Notes: generated from the letters alone by a model not told the origin. Counted from the first letter of the stretch, positions 24,557-62,424 are shown. The stretch is 64,000 bases of DNA from Gavia stellata (GCF_030936135.1 NC_082602.1:26539965-26603964), one strand, 5' to 3'. Translations and numbers: made by a program.

Positions 24557-27500
24557 CACCCGGGGTGGCAGGAGGGAGCGGGATGCTCCCAGCCTCTGCC
24601 TGAGGGACCCCGTGACGCCTCCCCCTGTGTCCACGTGGCCGGCAGCCGAGGGGGGGAAGAGCCTCGGTGGTGATGGGGGCACTGAGGCAGGGGCGAGATG
24701 AGTGACGTCCCTCCTGTGGAGGGGGGGCCCAGGAGGGGTCCCCCATGCACAGCTGGGGCCACCCCCCACCCCAGGGTGCTCCCCAGCCATGGCTCTTATG
24801 CTTGGTGCCCCAAGGTTTGCCCTCCCAAGCTGTCCTCATCATCCGCCTCTTCCTCCTTGGCACAGCTGCCTCCTGCGGTGAAAGCGGGCAGCTGCCAGCT
24901 CCAGGCAGGCATTAGAGCACTTGTCGCCTATAGACAGGGACACGAACACAGCCCCCACCGCACAGGGTGACCTCCGGGGGCTTGGGACATGTCCCCACCG
25001 TGGGCCACCCTCACCCTGCGTCTTCGCTGGAGGGAGCAGCCCCAAAACAGTGCGTGCCCCTTGCAGAGCCCTGGTGCTGCAGCCCCGCAACCCTCCCCAG
25101 CCGGGAGAAGGACCCCAGCCTCCCGGCTACCTGCGGCACATCAAACCCCGTGTGCTGGTGGTGGCGGGGAGGGAGGCGATGGTCCCCCCCGGGGTCACCC
25201 CACCAAGCAGCAAGAGGAACATATGCCCTTGGCCCAGTTGGGTTAACGGTGTCCCGGGCTGCCGGGAGGGGAAGCGCTGATGTGGGTGCTCAGCGGGGTT
25301 TTATTGATGGATGGCTCTGTCCAGGGGGTGGGAAAAGTGGGGGGAGCAGAGGCACATCCATAAACAGCTCGAGTTGTGAATGGAAAGAGATGGATTAGGA
25401 GCCGGGTGAAAACATGTCACACGGCGGAAAGAAAAATGAGCAGCTGGGCCGGACCAAATTGGTGTCTGATGAAGGACATGGGGCCTGGTGGAAAAAGGAT
25501 CCCAGGGCCGGCGGTGCTGCTCGGGGGAGGCTGATGGGGAACAGCTGGAGCCGGACACGCACATCTGGCAGAGCAGGGTGAGGGGAGAGGCGGCAGCGCT
25601 GATAACCACCATGCCTCCGGCCACCACGCTTGGGTCATGGGGCCGCAGCTCGTCCCCCCGATCAGTGCCTCTAGAGGGGCTGATGCTTCGTTTTCAGATT
25701 GATCTTGGGAAGGGGGTGGCAGCACTGTGGCCCATCCCTTGGCAGGGATTTACCCGTCGGGGTTCGGGCTCTGCTGTGCCGTGGGGTCCCCAGGTGGAGG
25801 AGCCGGTGCCTCTTCCTCCATTTGCATACATGTAAATAAGCAATCAGCATAATGAGGGTGCATGCAAACCAGGCTTTCAGTTTGCAACCGAGTCCTATTT
25901 TTAACCTTGGAAAAGAGTTTCAGCAGGAATCTGCAGGCCCGGCTCTGGTACCTGTCGCCACATCCAGCTGCATTGGGTGCTCGTACCGATCCCTCACCCC
26001 AAAGCGCTGCTGACCCCACCGCCACGGTCACTGCTCGCCATGCTCCGCTCCCATTACCCAAGGAAACAGAAATCTCACGTCTTTGCAGAGATAGGGACAT
26101 CACGCCTTGCCTCGCGGGAGCCTTTTCAGGCAGCCCTTCCACCCGCCGAGCCCCCAGGACCCACTTCGAGCTGGGGCGTGCGCCCAGGGAACTCCCCCAG
26201 CGCCCTAGGAGTGAAGCCACATGCTTAAACTTGAGGGGTATGTTTAGAGATTGTCAATTTAAGTTTGCACATCAACCTTATAAATATGAAAGCCCATCGC
26301 GGCGAGATGTTTAAGATACCTCATCAGCCCTTGGAAAATATGCAGGAATATTAACTAGCCAGATTTGGGTATTATCTTGTAATGAATAAATGAAGAGACT
26401 CGCTGCCTAAGATGAATCACTGGTGGCTCGGAGGTTTTTTTTGGTTTTTTTTTTAAAGAAAAGTGTGTTTCTAAGGTAATTCTCTCTCTTTAACCCAAGG
26501 CCTGCGGAGGGGCTCAGGGGATGCAGCTGTGCTGACGCTGGGCAGGGCGGGACACCTCAGGGTGTCATGGAGGGGTCCCAATGGCTGGTGTTTTCTACCC
26601 CCCAATTTGGCCCCAGCTGGCTGCATCGCCTCTGGGGACGGAAGGATGGGGACAGGGTTGGAGCCCTGCCCTGGCTGCAGCAGCCCCAGGCCCAGGATGG
26701 AGGTGAAAAGTGCAGCCTTAGTTCTTTAAGAACTTATTTTTGGCTTCTTCCCCTCCCGCCCTCCTGCTCCGCTCCCCTGGCTGCTTCGCTCCCTCCAGCT
26801 GGGCCAGGACGGGAACTTCCCAGTTGCTGTAGAAACCCAGATGAAGGGCACGCTTCAAACGAAAATGCCAAACAAGAAACGGCTTTGTGCGCGCTCAGAC
26901 GGCCGCTTTTCCTTGCTGGGATGTGGCGACTTCGGGGCCCTTCTTCGGGGCACGCCACGTGGCCGGCGGGGGGCTGTGGGGCCAGCGGAGAGTCCCTGCC
27001 AGCCCCGAACCCCTATGTTGAGCACGTGGGCGGAGGATGGGGTTTCCCAGGGAAGGGGCTTCAAAGGTCTCCATCACCCACGGGGTGCTCAGAGCATCGC
27101 CGCACTGCGGGAGGCAGCCGTTGTTGGGGTTTTGCCATCCCTGCCAGCTCTGGCACCCTACGCACCATCTCCCCACCTGACCTTAGAGCTGAGGCACCCC
27201 TGGGATTCCAAGGGGTGTCACCACCTGGTTTGTAAGATTTTGGGGTGGCAGAGCAGTTTCCAGCTGGTGGGAAGGGGCTCAAGGCTGAGCAGGGGACAGC
27301 CCGGCTGGAGGTGGCAGAGGATGGGGAGACCAGCACAAGCTTCAAGGTCCAGGTTGGATGGCCGAGCTGATGGACCAGGCAGCAGAGCCCTGTCCCGTGG
27401 GCACAGGGAAGGGTCAGCAGAGGAGACCGGTCAGGATGGACCAGCCGGCAACCGCTGCCACCCTGGGAAGCGCCAGCCGGACCCCGTCCCTCGGCCCCCC

Positions 27501-28092
27501 CGGCGCGTGGCGGCTGGCAGGGCCGGGGCGGCGCGTGGGTGCGGGGCGCTGCCGGCTGCCGGAGCTGCCATTGTTTGTCTTCAATCAAGATGTTTCAGGC
27601 AGAATCAAAAGCACCAACTGGGGAAATCATCATCACAAAAAATCTTGCGCCTGCAAAATAGGTCAAGTAAGACTCCAAAGAGAGAGAGCGTCTGATCTGC
27701 ATTGCAAGGAAGAATAGCAACAGCTGTGATCTCCAGTATATATGGATGGGCTGGGGGGGGGATAAATATATATATCCATGCATATGTATAACCGCTTACA
27801 GCTGTTGGGCCGTATGTTCATTAGGGCCAACTGTTTTGGAGGCAGAGGGATCAGCGCTAATCGGGAAAGGGAGTTTATCATCATATTGAGAGGCAAAAGT
27901 GTCAGGAGCAACTGCAGCCCGCACCAGCTGTGCCACACTGAATGTTCCCGATTCAGTGAACCCCCACCCCCAGCCCCCCCAGGCCTGCGAGAGCTGTGGC
28001 TCCTGCCCTGGCTCCGAAAGTGGGCATGAGCCATGGCCTCAGCCCCCTGCCTGGTCCCAGACCCAAGTGCCACCTCCAGGTGCAGAGGGGTT

Positions 28093-28118
28093 GCTGTGCC
28101 TCAGTTTCCCCATTCCCC
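28093..28118 (+). repeat. Possible MIR-type SINE tail remnant
   Basis: TGTGCCTCAGTTTCCCCATT resembles the MIR SINE tail. It is short and isolated, so weak. Confidence 0.3.
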
Positions 28119-31100
28119 AGACTAGCTCTCCGTGCCCATGCCACCGTCCCAGCCCCCCACGGCGTGGCCCCCTTGGTTATCCCTGCCTGGCGCTGGCCTC
28201 ACAGGTGCCGGCTATAAAAATGAACTCAAAATACACATAAATCCTCCTGCCTGACATCAGGGAGAGCGATGGAGCCGGGGCAGGACAGCTGGCTCAGCCA
28301 CCCCAAGATGCCGGGCTTTGCCTGGTCGGTTGGGACCCAGCTGTCGCAGGCTGGGGACCGCACGGTATCCCCAGCCCATGGGCGATGCTCTCGGTGTGGG
28401 GGGACCCGCTCTCCCCAGCAGTGTCCCCCTTGGCACCTCGAGCCCCTGCCAGCTTTCTTCCGCCAGCCAGAAAAGCGTTAAAGCGTGCAGGCTTCGGCTC
28501 CCATCGGTAGCACAAAATAAAGGTTGCAAAGCCAAGCAGCAAGGACAACTTCTATTTAAAAATACCTCTCATCCAGATGATTTATTTGCAGGGCGTTCCT
28601 GCCAGCGCCTAATGCAGCTTAGACTTGGGGCCTAACCTACCTGACAGCTTCCCTTTCTCGCAGGATTATTTATTCGGGGCTGTGTTTGGCTGCCCGGCCG
28701 TGCCGGCTGTAGGGCTGGAGCCACGCGGTCATGGCACATTGGAAGAGAGGGGCTCCTTCCAACCCTTCCTCTTCCGACTGGGGTTTTTGTTTATTTTTTT
28801 TTTTCCTTTTCCCATTAAAAGGGATACAGATACTCATCTCGGTCAGCGAGCTAAATAGGAAATGTGGAGGGGGCACCCCCTGCCCCCCCCCCGCCCCTGT
28901 GCTGTTCCTTTGACGGCGTCCCCCAGCACAGGCGCAGCCCGACTGCAGCTTTACAGGAGTTTCGCTTCCAGTCGGTGTTGGGAAGGGAAATAAGTGAACA
29001 GATTGCAATTAAAAAAAAAAAAAAATCCAACAAGCTCAAATTCAGCCAACTGAGCCTGAAGCTGCAATTTAGCCAGGAGCCAATCGCAAGGCTGCAGCGT
29101 GAGCTTGTTCCACTTAAACAAAACAAAATAAAATTAAAACAGCTTCAGTGCAGCTCCTGGGTGGGTGGGCAACACGGCTGGAGCAGGGTGGCCATCAGTC
29201 CGGCTGCCCTCACCAACGCGTGCGCCGGCAGAGCACGGCAGGGCTGGGGGATGCCCACGCGGCGAGAACGCGAGAACGCGCAGGCTGAAATCCCTGGCTC
29301 TGTGGCCACGGGCGACGTCTCTGCTCTGATAAAGGCAGTCATCCGGTGGGGTGCAAGGCCATAAACAACAGGGAAATCTGGTCAAAGAGGAACAAAAATC
29401 TCAGTGTTTATTTCTCCTTCAGGCTGTGGATTATTATTATTTTCTTTTTTTTCCCCTCCCCACATCCAATCCACTCAGTTCCTTGTCCTTTCGGGAGCAC
29501 TAAATTCATCATGTGAATGTAAAGCGGGGCTTGTGCGGGGAAGGGAGCTGCGGTTCGCTCGAGCAGACGCATGCAAGGTCACACGCAGCCTCGCCATAAA
29601 TTACAGTGTGTCCCACAGTAAACAGCAACAGGAGAGGGGAAGTGCAGCGGCTTCAGGGGCCGGGGGCCGCAGGGGCCGATACATAACGTCGTGACAAGTC
29701 AAACAACTCTCAGGGTGTTCACTTGCCAGAGAAATATTTTTCACATCCAATCCATTAGGCAAACAAGATGAAAAAGTATTTCCTACTTTGCTGAAAAAAT
29801 ACCACAACTCAGTATATAGCGTGCCTTAAAAAAAAAGGAGAGAAAAGAAATTAAGTGTGACCATCTATAATGTTTTTTTCCAGCGGCTCTGACAGCCTTC
29901 CAGGCATCCTGGCCATGCAGGGAGGGAGCTGATGCTTTAAAGAGCTCTAACAGTTTCTGACTTTTTGGCCTGTCCCGGTATTGCAGGAACAGTAATGAGT
30001 CACATTAGTTGGAAAGAAACAACCCCAGAATTCGTTTCTCTCCCTCGAAATCTCCTCCAAACCCTGCTTCACTGAACCAAACCCAAATCGCTTGCTGCTT
30101 TTCTTTTTCCCCTTCCCTTTTCCTGCCAGGTCAGTGTGGAATGTGTTTCATGACACACTTTTTTTTAACCGACGAAATGATTTTTTTTGAAGCAAGAAGA
30201 TCCTCCCAAAGTTTTCCTTTCTCACTGGCTGGCTTTTCTGATAGCTTTGGACAAGTGAAAATCCAAAGGCAAAAGGCTTCTTCCAACAGTTTTGACCACT
30301 TCTAGTACTGGTGACTGTCTCTGATGGGGAGACAGAGGGGAGCGGTGGAAGAGCAGCTTCATAGACTGACTGGCGGCTCCTTGGGAAGAGGTAGTCCTCG
30401 ACTGACCGCTGGAAAAATGAGCCTGTCAAAGAAAAAGGATCACTCCCAAACACAAGTTGTCTTTCTACTAAATTTTAATGTATTTCTTTTTTTGACAAAG
30501 ACATCTAAATTATACACTGAGTAACAACATGACCAGATATTGCAAATACCCCTTTTTGGTGAAATTTAAAAAGGGAACATAAAAGAAAGAGCTTGTGTGG
30601 ACCCAGCCAACCCAGGGAATGCAAGAGCCGCCACCTTTTGCTTTTGCAGAAGAAAGAGCCCTTTGGGGCGAGTTTGAGTGGGCTGGTCTCATCCCAGTAC
30701 ACTGAATAAAAAGGGTCAGGTGATCAGTTATATTTTCAACAGAGAAAAAAGTCATTAACGTGCAAGAAGCAGTATTGGTAGGGTGACAAATGGGAGAAGG
30801 TTGCATGAGGCTATGGCAAGCATTCTCCGAGGGCAAGGAGAGACATTCCCCATCAGAGCTGCAGCGGGGGGACATGGCCGCAGCCGGAGGAGGACATGAG
30901 TCCCCATGCCCAGCGCTCGTGGTCAGAGCAGGGGCTTGGACCCACGTTTCTTGATGTGCCCTTGGAGAATTTCACTTCTGTATCATCTCTCCCCTCCAGA
31001 GAACACAAAGGGGCAGGAGAGGCATCTTTCATCTATCACAAAGTAAAACCAGATTTAATGATGTGAAAGTGAAGCCGGACAAACTCCCCGCGGGAGGGGA

Positions 31101-34100
31101 ATCAACCCCTGTGACAAACTTCTCTAGGCCTGGGGTGGATCTGTCTGTCACGCCAAGCCTTTAAATCAAGGCCGGGTGCCTTCCTACCAGAGGTGCTCTA
31201 ATTCAACCGCAAGTCACCGTGCCGGCAGGGTGGCGTTTAATGGGCTGTGTTATGCCGGAGGTCAAGAGAGAGGAACATAACAGTCCCTTCTGGCTTTAAA
31301 AATCTATGAATTGATGCAACGTGTGGCAGAGCTCCACCCATACCAATGAGACGGTTTGCTTCCCCCGAATCTCACTTAAAGGAGGGTAAAGCAGACAGTT
31401 GGAAGGACAAAGCCTCATGTATGCAATTACCATAAACCAAACAGGAGCTGAAGGGCTGGGAGAAGGGTAGGGGTTTCACTGAACGGCGTTTTTGGTTGGT
31501 CCCAGCCAGTTTTACAGCGAGTATTTAGCCAGGTGCTGCTGAGGGACAAGAGCCCTGCGGAGGGTATAGCAGATATAAATGCATCCAGATAAGGAGCAGC
31601 AAGTGAACAGAACCTCAATTTCCACGAGGTAGATGCACGAACAAGTTGTTCACAATACAAGGAGCATTTACAGCCATTACTGCAGGGTGATTTACTTAAC
31701 TCATGGTCATTTTAACCCCCCACCTCCATCTTCCTAGCACAGCTCGCTCTGTCATGGTCTTCCTCTCTTACTACCTGGTGCAGGTAAACCAAATTAATCT
31801 ATTGGATTGCAGGTGATGTTCTGGCTGGTACAGATGCATGCAACCAATACGTGTAGCTACACGCAAACGTAAGGAATAAGCCAGCAAACACTTCTGGATC
31901 CTGAGTTCAGTAAGGCAATTTTTCCTTCCAAACTGGAGTGATAGGAAAATTACTATATGTTTATTTTACAAACATTTCCAAGTTTAACCAATGTGAGCCA
32001 AAAAAACCAAAACACCAAATTACCCTCCTGGATGCTTTTTGGATCCAGAGAGCTAACTGTGGCACAGGTGGGGTGTCACAGGGTAAGTTTGTCACTGGTT
32101 AAAAAGTAGGGAGATGGGAAGCACCAACTCAACTCCCTTGCAAGTGAAAAGGATCAATGCCCGAGCCCCCAAGGGGACTTCACTCTGTCCTGCCTGGGCC
32201 AGAGGAGGGGTACCCAAGCACGTGGCATGCAGTGAGGGCAAACCCAAAGCTCAGGAGTATCTATCTGCCACAAAACTCTGCCACTCAGCCAGCACAAAGC
32301 ATACCTTCAAGAAAGGGCTGCAATTCTTTACAGTGCTTGCATCAGGCAAATGCATTAATTGCAAGGAAAAGGCGATGCTGGGATGCATTTCTCCTCCTTG
32401 GGCTGACCCAGGAACATGTGGTGCTCAGATTCCTGGGGTTCCTGATAAGCCAATGCAGCTGGGGAGTCACTGAATGAGCTATGTTCAAATTAACATCTCT
32501 CCTGATTTTAGGACTCCTTACTCAATCCATGCAAAGCTAGAGCTGTGTCACTTTGTGTCATTAGCAATTGCTTAACAGCTCACTTGAGCCTGCTCTTTTC
32601 CCCCTCCCAGTCCTCCAGTTTTCAGTTTTTAAAGCAAGGCTGTGCTACTCCGGCATGCATGTCCTGCCTCCGTGCTGAAGACAGATGCACTCAGAGGGTG
32701 CTGACTCACAAATGCAGGCAGATTAAAGTTGGATTGCTAAAGCAGTTGCTGTCCCAGCTGTCCCTCTGCCCCCAGCCACAGCAAAGACAGCTGAACTACA
32801 TGCAGATCAACCCCAGAACTGCTACTGTACATCCTGATGTATGGGGGGGCCCAGAATCAGCCCCAGATGACTTTAATCTGCTGGGCTGTAACACGTAAGC
32901 GGCCAGGGGCTGCTTCACGTACAGTGCAGATGTTTTTGCTGTGAGGTGGAGACATCCAGGGAAAGGGAGGAGCAAAGAGCTTGGAGCTCCAGGGGTGTCA
33001 GCCGTCTGCACGGGTCCATGAGTCAAGTCGCTGACGCGTGGTAAAGCCACATGCTTTAGTACATGCAGCTTTCCCCATACTGCCCGCCGGTCCGTCTCCA
33101 AGAGGTGGAAGGGGTAATGCAGTCCCTAGTCATACTCTGGCCTTTCGCAGGCAGGCAGCAAACAAAGCTGGCAAGCAGGGCAATGGGATTATTTTACCAT
33201 CTGTGCATTAGAAACTGGCCCAGGAGTCACCAAGCTCGCTTCATGCAGGACATGGCTGCTTTGGTGTGCTAATGACTCCTGCTCACTGTCAGCTGGGGCT
33301 AGATTTGAGTCGGGGACAAGGAGGTGGAAAACACATTCTCTTTCCTATTTCAGCGACTGCATCCTTTCAGAGGAAATCCAGTTTGGGGAAGAATGAATCC
33401 TCGTTTTAAAGACTGCTTCCCATATGCCGTTCATCAGGCTCCTCACCAGGGCAATCCGCAGCCAGCACCAGTCTGGGGGGACCTCAGGCCCTGGGCAGCC
33501 AGCCCACCACAGGGCAGTCCCCCGAGTCCTCCGAAGGGCTTCATAAGTCCTGCCGAGGAAGGGGGGGTAGGAGAATATATTTTGCACATTTCAAAAAGGA
33601 AACCTGGGACCTGGTATCTCATTCTAGAAAGTAATCATGGACTTAATTGCATTTTGCTGTAGAGTTGCCTTAACATCAAGGGAAAATCAACAGGGATTGT
33701 TCAACATCAAGACTAATCTCACATATGGAACTTACTGAACGTAGGAACCATGTTCTTGCTGGCTCAAGGTGAAATGCTGAGCTAAATTCTCCTTCAGCTG
33801 CGAGAAAAGCCCTAGGCACGCTCATCCTGCATTATTCCAACTGTAAAGAGCCTCAATTATACACATATAACCCTTCTCTCCCTTCTACTGCAGTGTCGCA
33901 ATGCAACAGTGCCTCGTTATGATCAAACTCCTCTTTTATGGCTATAGGAATATGTGGAAGTCTTCTACCTTCATTACACAAATGACTCCTTAGTAGCTTT
34001 ATTTTAAGAAACTACCCACAACTGGTAACACAACCGCATTTTATCTGTCACTGAGGGGAAGCTGTGACTGACACCTGAGCATGTCCTCAGCAACCGCAAA

Positions 34101-34239
34101 CCCGCACGTATAGGGCAGGTCCTATGCATCTAAGCAACTACAGTAACTCACCACTCCCTCTGCTCCACGCTGAATCACAGTCTTGCTTCTGCTTACAAAC
34201 TTGCTTGCTAATTGGACATTTAATACTATTTATGCATAG

Positions 34240-34481
34240 GGAGGAAATATATAATTCCTTTATTGGGATAAAAAAACGATACTAAAGAGCAGGTCAAGTT
34301 CCAAATCCAGCAGTAGGTTTTAACCGATGTTGTTCCTTTTTTTCTCTTTTTTTTTTTTTTCTTTTAACAGCTGTAGCTGGGCACAGATGGAAAAACATTT
34401 GGTCAGAAAGCAGCAAATTAGTGTTTTCAGGCTAGAATTCTGCTCCCACCGCTCCTCCATTTCCATGCAGCTCAGAATGCT
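34240..34481 (-). other. ARL3: ARL3 3'UTR, minimal extent
   Basis: Begins after the TAA at 34,482. The nearest minus-strand AATAAA is at 34,264-34,259, giving a UTR of about 240 bases. Another lies at 34,003-33,998. Mammalian ARL3 transcripts have, from memory, a 3'UTR of several kilobases, so the true end may be much further left, toward about 30.5 kb. The shown boundary is the shortest reading. Confidence 0.4.
34259..34264 (-). terminator. ARL3: Candidate proximal ARL3 poly(A) signal
   Basis: TTTATT on the + strand is AATAAA for ARL3, about 220 bases after the stop codon. The downstream GU-rich element is weak, so use is uncertain. Confidence 0.4.
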
Positions 34482-60982
<26,501 letters not shown>

Positions 60983-61000
60983 CCTCTGCGCGGCTCCGGG

Positions 61001-61015
61001 GTTACCATGGGCAAC
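61001..61015. promoter_or_regulatory. RFX X-box
   Basis: GTTACCATGGGCAAC: two inverted half-sites GTTACC and GGCAAC separated by three bases, the RFX X-box pattern of ciliary genes. It lies 19 bases from the ARL3 ATG and is followed at once by TGCGTCA (61,016-61,022), a CRE-like element; an X-box next to a CRE-like site is a known pairing. ARL3 is ciliary, so the site makes biological sense. Confidence 0.75.
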
Positions 61016-61145
61016 TGCGTCACACACACGCCGCCGCTACGTACAGCGTCAGCGCTTCCCGCCGTACGTACGGAACGTGCTGACGGCAGGCGGGAGGGGC
61101 GGAGCCCGGCGTCACCGCCCGCTGCTAGCCCCGCCTCCTCAATCA

Positions 61146-61155
61146 GCGCATGCGC
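61146..61155. promoter_or_regulatory. NRF1 palindrome
   Basis: GCGCATGCGC, the perfect NRF1 core. It is common in CpG-island promoters and in nuclear genes for mitochondrial proteins. It lies between the ARL3 X-box and the likely SFXN2 start. Confidence 0.7.
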
Positions 61156-61210
61156 ATAAGGGGCGACCCTACGGAGGGGGGAGATGGGCGCGGCCGCTCG
61201 GGCCTCTGTG

Positions 61211-61215
61211 ATTGG
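61211..61215 (-). promoter_or_regulatory. NF-Y (CCAAT) box
   Basis: GTGATTGGCTGAG on the + strand is CTCAGCCAAT on the minus strand, a good NF-Y context. Confidence 0.6.
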
Positions 61216-61302
61216 CTGAGGGCGGCCACGCGTCGGAGCCCGGGGGCAGGTGGGGTCCACGTGGGGCTGGGAGACGGCGCGCGAGGGGTCTGGGGACTGC
61301 AG
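61216..61302 (+). other. SFXN2: Possible SFXN2 noncoding exon 1 (end only)
   Basis: A donor-like GGACTGCAG/GTAGGG at 61,302/61,303 in the CpG island could end the 5'UTR exon. The left limit is arbitrary. A competing donor-like CAG/GTGGGG lies near 61,249. Confidence 0.3.
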
Positions 61303-61315
61303 GTAGGGTCACGTG
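61258..61315. promoter_or_regulatory. Pair of CACGTG E-boxes
   Basis: CACGTG occurs at 61,258-61,263 (context TCCACGTGGGG) and 61,310-61,315 (context GTCACGTGGGG), 52 bases apart. The second resembles the sites bound by USF or MiT/TFE factors. They flank the possible SFXN2 exon 1 donor. Confidence 0.5.
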
Positions 61316-61342
61316 GGGCCGCGCCACGGCGCGGGGTGGGTA

Positions 61343-61430
61343 TGCCGTGGGTGTGCCGTGCCGTGCCGGGCCGTGCCGGGCCGGGCCGTGCCGGGCCGGG
61401 GCCGTGCCGGGCCGGGGCCGTGCCGGGCGT
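61343..61430 (+). repeat. GTGCCGGGCC tandem array
   Basis: About nine copies of a 5-10 base unit alternating GTGCC and GGGCC, of very high GC content. It directly follows the promoter on the SFXN2 side. Confidence 0.85.
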
Positions 61431-61510
61431 TGTAGTGCCGCGAGGGCGCTGTGCAGCGCTACGGGCAGTGTGCCGTGCCGAGCCGTGCCGAGCTGAGGCG
61501 GGCATCCGGT

Positions 61511-62110
61511 GTAGCACCCCGGGGAGCATGCAGTGCACTGCTATGGGGAGCGTGCAGTGCGGTGCAGTGCGGTGCAGTGCAGTGCAGTGCCACGGAGGGT
61601 GCAGGGCAGTGTTACAGGGAGCGTGCAGGGTCATGTAGTGCTATGGGGGACGCGCAGTGCGGTAGCACCCCGGGGAGCATGCAGTGCACTGCTATGGGGA
61701 GCGTGCAGCGCGGTGCAGCGCGGTGCCGCGGAGGATGCAGTGTAGTAGTATGAGGGAGAGCATGATAGCGTTGCAGAGGCGCGTCGTCGGTGTTAATGGA
61801 GGACATGCAGTGCAGTGCCACTGCCATGGGAGGGTGTAGTGTAGTGTGGTGCAGCACCACGGGACAGTGCGGTGTGGTGCCACAGGGGATGCAGTTATCC
61901 GTGGGGCTGTGCAGTGTAGTCACAGGAGGGTGCAGTGCCACAGCGGGTGCAGGCAGTGTTCTGGGGGGCGTGCAGTGATGGGGGCATGCAGTGCCACTGG
62001 CGGACATAGAGCACAGTGCAGGGGGTGCAGTGCCATGCTGTGTGCACACAAGTGGGGGTGCAGTGTAACGCCCTAGCGGGGAGCACTCGCAGAGCAGTGC
62101 TGTGCAGCCC
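61511..62110 (+). repeat. GTGCAGTGC-type minisatellite in SFXN2 intron 1
   Basis: A region of degenerate units built from GTGCAGTGC, GCGGTGCAGTGC and GGGGAGCGTGCAG. It includes a 47-base perfect duplication (61,511-61,557 and 61,662-61,708) and a near-pure GCAGTG tract (about 61,555-61,590). Copies become more divergent to the right. The long open frames across it on both strands are caused by the lack of stop codons in the unit. Confidence 0.8.
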
Positions 62111-62424
62111 TGTGGAGGGGGCGAGCTGGGCCCTGCAGTGCTGTGCAGCACGGTCCCACCCCAAGGAGGGGGTGCCAGGTGCTGGAGGTGGGGCAGCGCA
62201 AGTGGGAGCACCCCATGGAGGCAGGGCGGCGTGTGCAGCGTTCAGCCGGCAGCAGGGGTGCAGGAGGCTCCTGGGTTCCGGGCTGCTGAAAGTCCAACTC
62301 TCCCGTTAAATATAAACCTGCTGATGGCCCTCACCCAGTTAACTGCTCCTGTGGCCGTGGCAGGTGCACACCCAACAGACAAGTGAGGCAAGATTCTCCC
62401 GAGCCGCCTTCTCCCCCTGCCCAG

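Larger units (their letters stand above)
23391..34240. other. TRIM8-ARL3 intergenic region, no gene recognised
   Basis: About 10.8 kb between the two convergent genes. The first 2.5 kb is GC-rich with many chance open frames (for example 340 codons on the minus strand, 23,768-24,790, without recognisable domains). From about 25.8 kb the composition turns AT-richer in blocks that look selectively constrained and are reported as candidate noncoding elements. Part of the right end could be an extended ARL3 3'UTR. No tRNA, rRNA or coding exon was recognised. Confidence 0.6.

Noticed and set aside
23768-24790. 340-codon minus-strand open frame after TRIM8
   Set aside because: GC-rich chance frame: Gly/Pro/Arg/Ala-rich, no domain, overlapping open frames on both strands, and no promoter or splice logic.
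61150-62211. Several 100-200-codon open frames on both strands in the SFXN2 intron 1 repeats
   Set aside because: They read through tandem repeats whose unit lacks stop codons; the translations are repetitive and the region is intronic or promoter.
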